Shown here: positions 8,062 through 18,100 of the stretch, in pieces | Layout: each line of letters opens with the position of its first letter | Numbering within the stretch: position 1 is the stretch's first letter | From: Rikenellaceae bacterium | GTDB taxonomy: Bacteria > Bacteroidota > Bacteroidia > Bacteroidales > Rikenellaceae | Direction: 5' to 3' | Assembly (NCBI GenBank): GCA_017935625.1 | Contig: JAGBHC010000042.1 | Coordinates: forward strand, 1-40,840 | DNA length: 40,840 nucleotides | The notes under the pieces: model-generated | Told to the model about the DNA's origin: nothing | Databases searched by the model: none | What the model saw: only the letters and a program-made list of their open reading frames with translations | Program-made: the position numbers and the translations under genes

Positions 8062-10560
8062 TCACCGGGCCCTGAGGCGGAGCAGCTGCCCCGGTACGGT
8101 CTCCGTCTCCGTGATGAAGTAGTCGCCCTCGCGGCGGGAGGAGACCTCGACGCCCTCGGCCTCCACCTCCACTCCGGTCATCACCGTACAGCGCCCGCCC
8201 CGACGGGAGAGGAGCGTCGCTTCAATCAATCGGCCCTCGTGCCACCGGGCCGAGACCTCGAATCCGCCGCGGGCGCACAGCCCCTCGAAGCTGCCCGAAG
8301 GCCACGCATCGGGCAGGGCCGGCAGCAGATGAATCCGGTCCGCATGGCTCTGGAGCAGCATTTCGGCCATGCCGGCCGTCGCTCCGAAATTGCCGTCTAT
8401 CTGGAAGGGAGGGTGGGCGTCGAAGAAGTTGGGATAGGTGCCGCCGCCCGTCACCCCCGACTGGTTATCGACCGACACCAGCTGCATGATATCGCGAATC
8501 AGCGCATAGGCATGGTTGCCGTCGAGCAGACGGGCCCAGAAGTTGATTTTCCACGCCTTGCTCCAGCCCGTGCCCTCGTCGCCCCGGATTTCGAGCGTGC
8601 GCCGGCACGCCTCGGCCAGTTCGGGCGTGCGCAGCGGCGAGATGGTCGTACCCGGATGCAGGCCCCACAGATGGGAGAGATGCCGGTGACGGGGGTCCGC
8701 CTCCTCGAACTCGCGGTTCCACTCCAGCAGCTCGCCGCGACTGCCCGTACGATAGGGAGCCAGCCGCGCCGAGACCGATTCGAGCTCGGCCCGCAATCCG
8801 GCGTCGCACCCCAGCACCTCCGAGGCCCGGCAGACGTTGGCGAAGAGCTCCCGCACGATGGCCAGGTCCATGGTCGAGCCGTAGGTGACGGCCCATTTGC
8901 GGCCGTCGGCCACGAAACAGTTCTCCGGCGAAGAGGAGGGGGCTGTCACCCACACGCCGTCTTTCTCCACGAGCCACTCCAGACAGAACTCCGCAGCTCC
9001 CTTCATCGCCGGATAGCCCGTCGAAGCCAGGAACTCCCGGTCGCCCGTAAAAAGAAAATGCTCCCACAGGTGCTGGCACAGCCATCCGGCCCCCATGTAC
9101 CAGTTGGCCCACTTGGGGTCTCCCGCGCCGCAATCGCCCACCGGGTTGCTCAGTCCCCAGATGTCGGAGTTGTGGTGCAGCACCCATCCGCGGCCGATGC
9201 CGTAGAACTCCCGGGCGGTGACCGCACCGCTCGGAGCGGCCGTATTCGCAATCCAATCGGTAAAGGGTTCGAGCGTCTCGCCGAGGTTGGTGACCGAAGC
9301 CGGCCAGTAGTTCATCTCCGCATTGATGTTGGTCGTGTAGTTCGAACTCCACGGGGCCCGCAGCTCCTTGTTCCATATCCCCTGCAAGTTGGCGGGCGCC
9401 CCGCCTCTGGAGCTGCTCGCCAGCAGGTAACGGCCGTAGTGGAAGTAGAGCTCCTCCACCCCCGGGTCGATGGCCCCCGCCGAATGGGCGGCCAGCCGCC
9501 TGTCCGAGGGGAACCGGGCCGAAGCCTCCGACCGCCCGCCGAGATGCAGCTTCACGCGGTCGAACAGGCCCCTGAAATCATCCACATGCTCCGAGCGCAG
9601 CCGGTCGTACCCCTTCGCCGAGGCACTCTCCAGCGCCGTCGCGGCCAGGCTCCGTTCGTCGCGGCCGTCGTCGGCCGGACTCCGGAACGGACCGTTGAAA
9701 CTGGTCGCACCCGAAAGTATCAGCACCGCATACGAAGCGCCGTCCACCGAAAGCACTCCCGCCTCGGAGCGGACCGTTCCGTCCGTCTCCGCCACCCGCA
9801 GGTCCACCCGGAAGCGCATGCCCCGGCCGTCCTCCGCGTAGACTATCGGCTCGCGGCCGCCGCCGGGATTGTAATAGCTCGGGTCCACCCGCGAGGGAGC
9901 CCTTCCGGCGAGGGCCACATCGCGTTCGCCGCTGCGTGTCGCCTCGCTGCGGAGCTGCGACTCCAGCGCGGCATCGAAGGCCAGGGCTCCCGCCCGGTCG
10001 GCCGTCAGCCGCACGACCATCACCCCCGCCGGCGCACTCACGAACGCCTCGCGCCGATAGGTCACGCCGCCGGCCTCGAAACGGACCGTGGAGACCGCAT
10101 CCCGCAGCGACAGTTCGCGCCGGTAACCCTTCGTCCGCCGCCCATCGACGCCGCGCTGGCGGAAGGTCAGCGTTCCCAGCGGCAGATAGCTCTCCGAATA
10201 GCGGCCCTGCATCAGCCGGCACAGGCTGTCGGCCCGTGCGAAATCGTCGTCGAGCACGGCCCGGCGAAGCGGGCCGAGCCAACGGGCCGCTTCGGGATTG
10301 ACCCCCGAGGCGCACGGGCCGCCCGACCACAACGTGCTTTCGTTCAACCATATCGTGTCGCTTTCCACGCCGCCGGACACCATAGCGCCCAATCGTCCGT
10401 TGCCCAAAGGCAGCGCCTCCACCCACACCCGGGCAGGCCGGTCGTACCACAGCGTCGTATTGTCCGGAGCCTCTGTCGGGCCCTCGCCCTTCGCCCCGGC
10501 TCCGCAAGCGCAGCAGGCGCCCGTCGCAACGAGCGCCGCCGCAAGAATCCACCGATTCAT
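8062..10560 (-). CDS. GH95 family alpha-L-fucosidase / alpha-L-galactosidase
   Basis: An 832-residue exported glycosidase. Known GH95 enzymes invert alpha-1,2-linked L-fucose or act on alpha-L-galactose. An N-terminal beta-sandwich (about 30-300), a linker and an (alpha/alpha)6 barrel are expected. All four catalytic positions of the Bifidobacterium enzyme have counterparts: Asn411 and Asn413 in NYTTNINAEMNYWPA, Glu546 in APSSSPEN, and Asp722 in FQIDGNFG. HLSHLWGLHPG is also typical. I chose the ATG at 10558-10560, which begins a signal sequence (MNRWILAAALVATGACCACG) with a possible but imperfect lipobox at Cys16; the frame remains open a further 44 codons upstream without signal-like character. 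It is the last gene of the GH115-GH29-GH95 unit, 139 bases after GH29. Confidence 0.93.
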   Translation of the reverse strand: MNRWILAAALVATGACCACGAGAKGEGPTEAPDNTTLWYDRPARVWVEALPLGNGRLGAMVSGGVESDTIWLNESTLWSGGPCASGVNPEAARWLGPLRRAVLDDDFARADSLCRLMQGRYSESYLPLGTLTFRQRGVDGRRTKGYRRELSLRDAVSTVRFEAGGVTYRREAFVSAPAGVMVVRLTADRAGALAFDAALESQLRSEATRSGERDVALAGRAPSRVDPSYYNPGGGREPIVYAEDGRGMRFRVDLRVAETDGTVRSEAGVLSVDGASYAVLILSGATSFNGPFRSPADDGRDERSLAATALESASAKGYDRLRSEHVDDFRGLFDRVKLHLGGRSEASARFPSDRRLAAHSAGAIDPGVEELYFHYGRYLLASSSRGGAPANLQGIWNKELRAPWSSNYTTNINAEMNYWPASVTNLGETLEPFTDWIANTAAPSGAVTAREFYGIGRGWVLHHNSDIWGLSNPVGDCGAGDPKWANWYMGAGWLCQHLWEHFLFTGDREFLASTGYPAMKGAAEFCLEWLVEKDGVWVTAPSSSPENCFVADGRKWAVTYGSTMDLAIVRELFANVCRASEVLGCDAGLRAELESVSARLAPYRTGSRGELLEWNREFEEADPRHRHLSHLWGLHPGTTISPLRTPELAEACRRTLEIRGDEGTGWSKAWKINFWARLLDGNHAYALIRDIMQLVSVDNQSGVTGGGTYPNFFDAHPPFQIDGNFGATAGMAEMLLQSHADRIHLLPALPDAWPSGSFEGLCARGGFEVSARWHEGRLIEATLLSRRGGRCTVMTGVEVEAEGVEVSSRREGDYFITETETVPGQLLRLRAR

Positions 10561-10699
10561 AATCGAATTATTTTGATTTTCCACTCTTTCCTCTCCGCCG
10601 AGGGGTGCGAACCGCACCGGCGGCCTCCTCCGCGCCGGATATGCGGCACGAAGGGAGACGACTCCGCAGCCGCCCCCGACGCTCCGCGACACGCTCCCG

Positions 10700-12205
10700 C
10701 TACCGGAGCTCTATCGCGAAGACGGCGATGTATTCGCCCGGCTTCTCCGCCGGAGCCTCGATGTGCAGTCCGTCGGGACGCTGGCTGAATTTCAGCCGGC
10801 CGCCGCCGAGCAGCGACACGCGCCGCACCTGCTCCGCCGAACTGTCCAGCGAACGGATGACCGTCCGGCCGCCGTCCCATTTCATGGCGAAGGCATAGAG
10901 CCGCTTAGCGCCCTGACAGGTGAAGCGCCACTCCTCGGGGGCATCGCTCCCCTCCACCGAGGGGCCCTCGCCGAAGAGCCGCCAGGCACGGCTGCCGTAG
11001 ACTCCCTCGCCGTTGGTCTTCAGCCACCGGCCCACGCCGCGCAACACGGCCTGCTGGTCGTCGGGGATGGTGCCGTCGGCCTTCGGAGAGATGTTCAGGC
11101 AGAGATTGCCGTTGCGGCAGATGTTCTCCACCAGATTCTTCACCACGTTCCCGGCCGACTGGAGCTTCAACCCCTCCACGTAGCCGAACTTGTGTCCGAT
11201 GGGGTCGTCCACCTGCCAATAGTAGTCGGTGATGCGCTTCGGCGCCCGGCTTTCGCGCTCGAAGTCGCGAATCGTGCCGTAGAGGTAGGCATCGCTCTTG
11301 GTCTGAATCGACACCTGCCCGCCCCACTGCTCGGCGCTGTTGTAGTAGTAGGCCGCGAAACGCAGCTTCCAGGGGTCGAGCGAGCGGTAGTTCACGCCGT
11401 TGTCGAAATAGAAGAGGTCGGGACGGTACTTGTCCACAATCTCCTGGGCCCGGGCCAGCCACTCCTCCAGAAACGCATCGCTCTGCGGATGGCGGGTGTT
11501 TCCGTCGCCCGCGGCGGGACCCATGCCCGAAGCCTCGGTGGGCATCTGGGGCGGGCCGTAGAGGTCGGCGTATTCGGGGTCGAACAGGTCGTGGGCGTCG
11601 GTCGCTCCGGGATACATGAAGTCCCAGTTCTCGATGCGGTGGTTCGATACGCCGAACTTCAGGCCGCGGGCCCGGACCGCCTCGGCCAGCTCGCCGATAA
11701 GGTCGCGATGCGGACCCGCATCGACCGCATCCCAACGGGTCAGGTCGCTGTCGTAGAGCGCGAAGCCGTCGTGATGCTCCGCCGTGGGAATCACATACCG
11801 GGCTCCCGCCTCGACGAACAGGTCGGCCCAGGCCGCCGGGTCGAACTTCTCGGCCCGGAACAGGGGGATGAAATCCTTGTATCCGAACTTGTCGGGGCTT
11901 CCCCACTTCTGTGTATGGTCGGCCAGCATGCCGTTGTACATGTGCTTGGGATACCACTCGCTGCCCGCGGCCGGAACCGAATAGACGCCCCAGTGCATGA
12001 AGATGCCGAACTTGGCATCCTTGAACCACTCGGGCACCCGGTAGTGCTCCCGCAGCGACTCCCATGTGTCGGTATAAGTGCCCGCGGGATACTCCTTGGC
12101 CTTGCCCCCGGGCAGTTCAATGGTTTTGCGCGGCGGGACCTGCTGCCCCCAGCACCACGCACACGACAGCACCATCGCTGCCGCCAATCCGATTTTCTTC
12201 ATCAT
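10700..12205 (-). CDS. GH29 family alpha-L-fucosidase
   Basis: A 501-residue exported retaining alpha-L-fucosidase. A signal peptide spans about residues 1-20 (MMKKIGLAAAMVLSCAWCWG). The catalytic barrel shows HWGVYSVPAAGSEWY (71-85), EHHDGF (143-148) and PDLFYFDNG, in which Asp268 is the expected nucleophile. The C-terminal beta-sandwich covers about 390-501. Two adjacent ATG codons (12203-12205 and 12200-12202) are possible starts. The gene begins six bases after the GH115 stop, so the two are almost certainly co-transcribed. The linkage cleaved cannot be read from the sequence; pairing with GH95 suggests two different fucose (or galactose) linkages in one glycan. Confidence 0.93.
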   Translation of the reverse strand: MMKKIGLAAAMVLSCAWCWGQQVPPRKTIELPGGKAKEYPAGTYTDTWESLREHYRVPEWFKDAKFGIFMHWGVYSVPAAGSEWYPKHMYNGMLADHTQKWGSPDKFGYKDFIPLFRAEKFDPAAWADLFVEAGARYVIPTAEHHDGFALYDSDLTRWDAVDAGPHRDLIGELAEAVRARGLKFGVSNHRIENWDFMYPGATDAHDLFDPEYADLYGPPQMPTEASGMGPAAGDGNTRHPQSDAFLEEWLARAQEIVDKYRPDLFYFDNGVNYRSLDPWKLRFAAYYYNSAEQWGGQVSIQTKSDAYLYGTIRDFERESRAPKRITDYYWQVDDPIGHKFGYVEGLKLQSAGNVVKNLVENICRNGNLCLNISPKADGTIPDDQQAVLRGVGRWLKTNGEGVYGSRAWRLFGEGPSVEGSDAPEEWRFTCQGAKRLYAFAMKWDGGRTVIRSLDSSAEQVRRVSLLGGGRLKFSQRPDGLHIEAPAEKPGEYIAVFAIELR

Positions 12206-12211
12206 TCAAAT

Positions 12212-14989
12212 CTATTTTACAGGTATCACATAAAATTTACGTTCAGGATGGAAATCGAGCATCATCTGGTCGAGAATCACGCCCGGGTCGAGCGCCCGCA
12301 CGCGCACCGTGTGGCGTCCCGGGCGGTCGAGGCGGTGGCGGGTCGTCCGCACCGACTGGTTGCGCAGCACGTTGAGCTTCCACTGCTCGCTCCGGAACTC
12401 GGTCTGGAACTCCACCACCTGCTCCGGTTCGCCGTCCACCGAGACGGCATAGCGTATCTTCCCGCCGTTCACCGGATGCGACGGGACCAGACAGGCCCTC
12501 AGTTCGGCCTCCCCCACGGAGGAGGTGTATATTTCGTAGCTCACGGGCTCCGCCGAGAGCGTCAGCGCCTTTCCGCTGTGCCCCAGGCCGCGGGTGACGC
12601 AGGCATCCGCCGGCAGACGCCGCGCGTCGGCGGCGTTCCAGGCCACGGCCCCCTTCTCCTCCACGGGACAGTCGGCCGTCAGGCCGCGATAGCAGACCTC
12701 GAACGAATAGACCTCGCCGCCGAAAGCGAGCCGCACCCGGCGGGGACGCAGGTCGGGGCGTGTTCCGGGCCGCACCGTCAAATCGAGCCGGCGTTCGTAG
12801 CGCCTCTCCGAGGGCCGGGCCTCGACCTGCAGCCAGTCGGGAGCCCCGAGCACCTTCCACTGCAACCGGCCGCCGTTGTCGAACAGATTGACGAACCACG
12901 ACGAAGCGGGGGTGTCGAAGACCAGCGGTTCGCTCCGGCGTCCGCCCTCCATGGGGGCGTCGTCGCCCTCGAACCACACGGCCCGGCCCTCGCGTCCGCC
13001 CACCGGCTCCGGCAACTCGGCCGGGTCGAAGACGAACAGATTGCGGGGACGGGGGTCCACCATGCGGTTCCACTTGCCGTTGAGCATCGTATTGTAGCGC
13101 TCGGCCAGCTCGCCTATCTGCCGGTAGGCCCGGTCGCTGGCTTCGGCATATTCGTCGGCCGCACGCAGTCCGTGCGCGGCATAGAGCCGGGCCTTCTGCG
13201 CGCTCAGCAGCTTGAGGTTCATCAGATAGGCCGAACGCACCGGATAGAGCAGGGTCTCGAAGCCGGCCGGTGCGGCATCCGCACCCCCGACCGCCTCGCT
13301 CACCCGGTCGCTCAGCGACCGGTAGGCCTCCAGCCGCGTCTCGATTTCGTCGCCGAACTCATAGGGGTTGAATTCGGTATCGACCACCGGCGTGCGCCCC
13401 CGCACGGCGTTGGGCGCACCGTTCTCCTCCACGCGGCTCCAGCCCATGAATTCGGGCTTGCGCACCGACGCCAGCCGATAGTACTCCTCCATCGCCCGGG
13501 AGAGCTCCTGCGCGTCGTCGCGGCCCAGGGTGCGCCCTATCCAGCTGGCGGCATGCTCCCCGATGTTGCCGCAGTCGAAGGCCGCGATGTTCCAGGCCAT
13601 GTCCATGAACATCTCGATTCCGTATTCGGCGGGTTTGATATCGCCCACGTTGAGAATCCACAGTTTGCGGGCGTTGTAGTCCCAGGCCCGCTTCATCTCG
13701 GTGTAGACCAGCGCGGGCTGGGTCGATTGCAGCCACAGGTAGTCGTGCGGACGCCCCCAGTAGGAGAGGTGGTAGTAGACGCCGCCTCCGCCGCTGCGCC
13801 GCTGCTCCTCGGCGGAGCTCAGGCGGGTGATGTAGCCGTAGTTGTCGTCGCACCACATGAGGGTGACGTCCTCGGGCAGCCGCACGCCGTTGTCGTAGAC
13901 GGCCAGCACCTCCTTGTAGGGGATGAACACCTGGGGCACCTTCGAGGCGTCGGGGTCGATGTACTCGGCCAGCAGCCCGCGCTGCACCTCGAACACCTCG
14001 TTCAGGCCCTGCGTCTGCTCGTCGAGGGTCTTGTACCCCTCCATGTTGCTGTCGTGGATGCCGCGCATGCCCACGGTGTAGAAGTTCTCCTTGCCCCGCA
14101 CCTGCTCCAGCCGCACGCGCCAGTAGTCGATGACCCCCCGGCGGTTGGTGCGGAAGTTATAGTCGCCGTACCTGGCGGCATCCCACTCGCCCACGTTGTT
14201 GCGCATGAGCGGCTCGCAGTGCGAGGTGCCTATCACGATGCCGTAGCGGTCGGCCGCCTCCATGTTGCCGGGCGTGAAATAGAAGGGGACCGAACAGTCG
14301 TGCATGGCGGGCCACAGGGTGTTGGCCCGCAGGCGCAGCAGCAGCTCGAACACCCGGCTGTAGGTGCGCGGCCCGATGCTGCCCTTCACGCCGAGCGGCT
14401 CGTAGGTCATCGAGCTCCAGGGATTCAGGCCCCAGTCCTCGTCGTTGATGAAGATGCCGCGGTACTGCACCGAAGGCTGCTGCACGTTCTGGTAGCCGTC
14501 CGGCAGCGTGAACTCGCTCCGCACGGCCGGCTGCGCATCGGCCCACCACACCCACGGCGAGACGCCCAGCAGGCGCGACAGCTCCAGCACGCCGTAGGCC
14601 GTACCGCGCGCATCGCTGCCCGCGACCACCAGGTACTCCTCCCCGCCGTCGCCGACCGTAGCGATGCGGAACTTCTCCCACTCGCCCCGCAGGTCGTCGA
14701 GCCGCACCAGCCCTTTGCGTGCGAGCTCCTCGATGGCGGGATTGAGCCCCACCGTCCCTATCAGCACCCGCGCCCGCTCGCCCGGCGCGGCGGGCTCCAT
14801 CCGGGCCCCGGTCACCGACAGCAGGTCGCCGCGGAACATCTCCACGGCCGTGCGCACCACTTCGGCCTCGGCGGCCTCGAGACGATAGCCGGGCGCCCGG
14901 CCGTTGCGGGCCACCGTAAAATCGGCTGCGGCGCCCGCCCAGGCCGACAGCAGGGGGAGAGCCAGCAGAAAACAACGCATTCTTTTCAT
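12212..14989 (-). CDS. GH115 family alpha-glucuronidase
   Basis: A 925-residue exported enzyme of the family that removes (4-O-methyl)glucuronic acid side chains from xylan or, in some members, other plant glycans. A signal peptide (MKRMRCFLLALPLLSAWAGAAA) leads into an N-terminal alpha/beta domain, then the barrel with YRGIFINDEDWGLNPW (about 176-191), NTLWPAMHD (about 223-231), TSHCEPLMRNN (about 255-265) and GMRGIHD (307-313), and a C-terminal beta-sandwich. Of the possible ATG codons, those at 15007 and 14989 lie downstream of the predicted transcript start (about 15019); I chose 14989 because it directly begins the signal peptide after an A-rich stretch. First gene of the minus-strand glycosidase operon. 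Confidence 0.92.
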   Translation of the reverse strand: MKRMRCFLLALPLLSAWAGAAADFTVARNGRAPGYRLEAAEAEVVRTAVEMFRGDLLSVTGARMEPAAPGERARVLIGTVGLNPAIEELARKGLVRLDDLRGEWEKFRIATVGDGGEEYLVVAGSDARGTAYGVLELSRLLGVSPWVWWADAQPAVRSEFTLPDGYQNVQQPSVQYRGIFINDEDWGLNPWSSMTYEPLGVKGSIGPRTYSRVFELLLRLRANTLWPAMHDCSVPFYFTPGNMEAADRYGIVIGTSHCEPLMRNNVGEWDAARYGDYNFRTNRRGVIDYWRVRLEQVRGKENFYTVGMRGIHDSNMEGYKTLDEQTQGLNEVFEVQRGLLAEYIDPDASKVPQVFIPYKEVLAVYDNGVRLPEDVTLMWCDDNYGYITRLSSAEEQRRSGGGGVYYHLSYWGRPHDYLWLQSTQPALVYTEMKRAWDYNARKLWILNVGDIKPAEYGIEMFMDMAWNIAAFDCGNIGEHAASWIGRTLGRDDAQELSRAMEEYYRLASVRKPEFMGWSRVEENGAPNAVRGRTPVVDTEFNPYEFGDEIETRLEAYRSLSDRVSEAVGGADAAPAGFETLLYPVRSAYLMNLKLLSAQKARLYAAHGLRAADEYAEASDRAYRQIGELAERYNTMLNGKWNRMVDPRPRNLFVFDPAELPEPVGGREGRAVWFEGDDAPMEGGRRSEPLVFDTPASSWFVNLFDNGGRLQWKVLGAPDWLQVEARPSERRYERRLDLTVRPGTRPDLRPRRVRLAFGGEVYSFEVCYRGLTADCPVEEKGAVAWNAADARRLPADACVTRGLGHSGKALTLSAEPVSYEIYTSSVGEAELRACLVPSHPVNGGKIRYAVSVDGEPEQVVEFQTEFRSEQWKLNVLRNQSVRTTRHRLDRPGRHTVRVRALDPGVILDQMMLDFHPERKFYVIPVK

Positions 14990-15025
14990 ATTCAGACTAT
15001 TTTTCATGCAGATGGTAACAGATGA

Positions 15026-15057
15026 CAAATATAGCCCCTTTTTGTCTCTTTTCCAAA
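15026..15057 (-). promoter_or_regulatory. Promoter of the GH115-GH29-GH95 operon
   Basis: On the minus strand TTTG (15054-15057) is followed after exactly 20 bp by TATATTTG (15026-15033), a full match to the Bacteroidetes promoter. Transcription should start near 15019, which excludes the longest open frame start at 15067 for GH115. Confidence 0.75.
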
Positions 15058-15060
15058 CCC

Positions 15061-15072
15061 GCCGCAAGCGGC
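15061..15072. promoter_or_regulatory. Inverted repeat between divergent glycosidase promoters
   Basis: GCCGC-AA-GCGGC is a five-base-arm inverted repeat centred between the minus -33 box (15054-15057) and the plus -33 box (15079-15081). The position suits an operator or activator site serving both operons. The arms are short, so chance occurrence in GC-rich DNA is possible. Confidence 0.4.
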
Positions 15073-15078
15073 AAAACG

Positions 15079-15109
15079 TTGTTTTTCTCGCAAAAAAGCC
15101 CTACCTTTG
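15079..15109 (+). promoter_or_regulatory. Promoter of the GH2/GH43 operon
   Basis: TTG at 15079-15081 is followed after exactly 20 bp by TACCTTTG at 15102-15109, matching the Bacteroidetes consensus. The predicted start near 15116 leaves a leader of about 80 nt before the ATG at 15198. Confidence 0.75.
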
Positions 15110-15197
15110 ACCGGATTGACAGCCCGCGCCTGCGGGCCGCAGTCCGGAATCCCCGAAAACGAACGGACCTAAGTTTAACCAATAAAACCCATCTTTA

Positions 15198-18100
15198 ATG
15201 AAAATTCAAAAGCTACTGCTTTCGCTGCTGCTCTCCGCCATCGGGCTGTGCAGCACGGCGGCCGGGGGGAACGACTCTCCGCGCATCCGCTACAACTTCA
15301 ACTCAGGCTGGCTGCTGACCGTGGGCGACCCCGCCGACGCGGCCGAGCCCCGCTTCGACGACTCCGGCTGGAAGAGGGTCACCCTGCCCCACGCCTGGAA
15401 CGAAGACGACGCCTTCGAAAAGTCGATAGACAAGCACTCGACCGGCATCGCCTGGTACCGCAAACACTTCCGGCTGCCCGCCTCGGCCCGCGGACAGAAG
15501 GTGTTCCTCGAATTCGAAGGCATCCGCTTCGGCGGCGAGGTGTGGCTCAACGGCCGCCACGTGGCGCTGCACGAGAACGGAGTGATGGCCTTCGGCGTGG
15601 ATGTCACCGACCTGGTCAGCTATAGCGGCGACAACGTGGTGGCCGTGCGCACCGACAACGACTGGAAATACGCCGAAAAGGCCACCGGCCAGGTCTACCA
15701 GTGGAACAACATCAACTTCAACGCCAACTACGGAGGCATCCCCAAGAACGTCTACCTGCACCTCACCGGCAAGCTCTACCAGACCCTGCCCCTGTACAGC
15801 AACCTGGGCACCGTGGGAACCTACGTCTACGCCCGCAACATCAACGTCACCAAACGTTCGGCCGACATCTGGGCCGAAACCGAAGTGCGCAACGAGACCG
15901 GCGCCGACGCCGAGGTGACCCTCGCCGTGGAAATCGAGGACATGGAGGGCAAAATCATCAAGCAGATGAGCGGCAAGCCCCGCACCGTGAAGGCCGGCCA
16001 GACCGCGACGCTCAAAACCGGCGGCCGCGCCGACGGACTCCACTTCTGGAGCTGGGGCTACGGCTACCTCTATAACGTCTACACCACCCTCTACGTGGAC
16101 GGCAAGCCCGTGGACCGGGTGACCACCCGCACCGGATTCCGCAAGACGCGCTTCGCCGACGGCATGATTTGGCTCAACGACCGGGTGCTGATGATGAAGG
16201 GCTACGCCCAGCGGACCAGCAACGAGTGGCCCGCCGTGGGCATGTCGGTGCCCGCCTGGCTGAGCGATTACAGCAACTCGCTCATCGTCGAGGGCAACGG
16301 CAACCTGGTGCGCTGGATGCACGTCACCCCCTGGAAGCAGGACGTGGAGTCGTGCGACCGCGTGGGCCTGATTCAGGCCATGCCCGCCGGCGATGCCGAG
16401 AAGGATTGCCAGGGCCGCCAGTGGGAGCAGCGCAAGGAGCTCATGCGCGACGCCATCATCTACAACCGCAACAACCCCAGCATCCTCTTCTACGAATCGG
16501 GCAACGAGTCGATTTCCGAGGAGCACATGGCCGAGATGATTGCCATCCGCGACCAGTACGACCCCTACGGCGGCCGTGCGGCCGGTTCGCGCGAGATGCT
16601 CGACAGCAAAATCGCCGAATACGGCGGCGAGATGCTCTACATCAACAAGAGCGGACGCCACCCCATGTGGGCCACCGAGTACTGCCGCGACGAAGCGCTG
16701 CGCAAGTACTGGGACCACCTCTCCTACCCCTACCACAAGGACGGCGACGGCCCGCTGCACCGCAACCAGCCGGCCACCAGCTACAACCGCAACCAGGACA
16801 GCTACGCCGCCGAACTGGTGGCCCGCTGGAACGACCTCTACGTCCATCGTCCGGGCACGGGCCGCCGGGTGAACTCCGGCGGAGCCAACATCGTCTTCTC
16901 CGATACCAACACCCACTACCGGGGCGCCGAGAACTACCGCCGCAGCGGCGAGGTCGATGCCATGCGCATCCCCAAGGACGGCTTCTTCGCCCACCAGGTG
17001 ATGTGGAACGGCTGGGTGACGCCCGAAGTCCACGGCACCCACATCGTGGGACACTGGAACTATCCGCCGCAGACCGTCAAGAACGTGCAGGTGGTCTCCA
17101 CCGGCGAGCAGGTCGAACTGCTGCTCAACGGACGCAACCTCGGCAGCGGACGTCGCAGCGAGACCTTCCTGTTCACCTTCGACAGCATCCGCTGGGAGCC
17201 CGGCACACTCACCGCCGTAAGCTACGATGACCTGCACAACGAACTGAGCCGCCACCAGATAACGACCGCCGGCGAACCCGCGGCCATCCGCATGAGCGTC
17301 ACCGCCGCCCCCGACGGCTTCAAGGCCGACGGCGCCGACCTGGCCCTGCTCGAGTTCGAAGTGGTGGATGCCGAAGGCAGACGCTGCCCGCTGGCCAACG
17401 ACCTGGTGTCGTTCGAGGTGAACGGCCCGGCCGAGTGGCGCGGAGGCATCGCCCAGGGCGAGGGCAACTACATCCTCTCCCGGCAGCTGCCCGTGGAGTG
17501 CGGCATCAACCGCGCCCTGATACGTTCGACGCTCAAACCGGGCCGCGTGCGCATCACCGCCACGGCCGAAGGAATCGCCCCCGCCTCCGTGGAGCTCACC
17601 GCGGTGGCCTGCCCCTCGAAGAACGGCCTCTCGACCTACATCAGCGGCGAGCACCAGCCCTCCTACCTCAAGCGTGGCGCCACGCCCGCAGGCCCCTCCT
17701 ACACGGTGACCCGAACCCCCGTCGAAATCGTGGCCGCCACGGCCGGAGCCAACGAACGGCAGGCCCGCCTGAGCTTCGACGACAACGAGCTCTCGGAGTG
17801 GAAGAACGACGGCCATGTCCGCACGGCGTGGATATGCTACGAGCTGGAGCACGACGCCGAAATCTCGCAGGTGGTGGCCAAGTTCACCGGCTGGAGAATG
17901 CGAAGCTACCCCATCCGCATCTACGTGGACGAGCAGCTGGTGTGGAGCGGCAACACCGAACGCAGCCTGGGCTACGTCACCATCGACATTCCGCCCTCGA
18001 AAGGACGTTTCGTGAAAATCGAGCTCATCGGCGTGAGCGAGGAATCCGACGCCTTCAGCGACATCGTGGAGGTGACCGGCAACATCGAACTCGACCTCTA

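Noticed and set aside
10763-15025. A 1420-codon plus-strand frame across GH29 and GH115
   Set aside because: It spans two real minus-strand genes and their junction, and its translation lacks any domain-like pattern.
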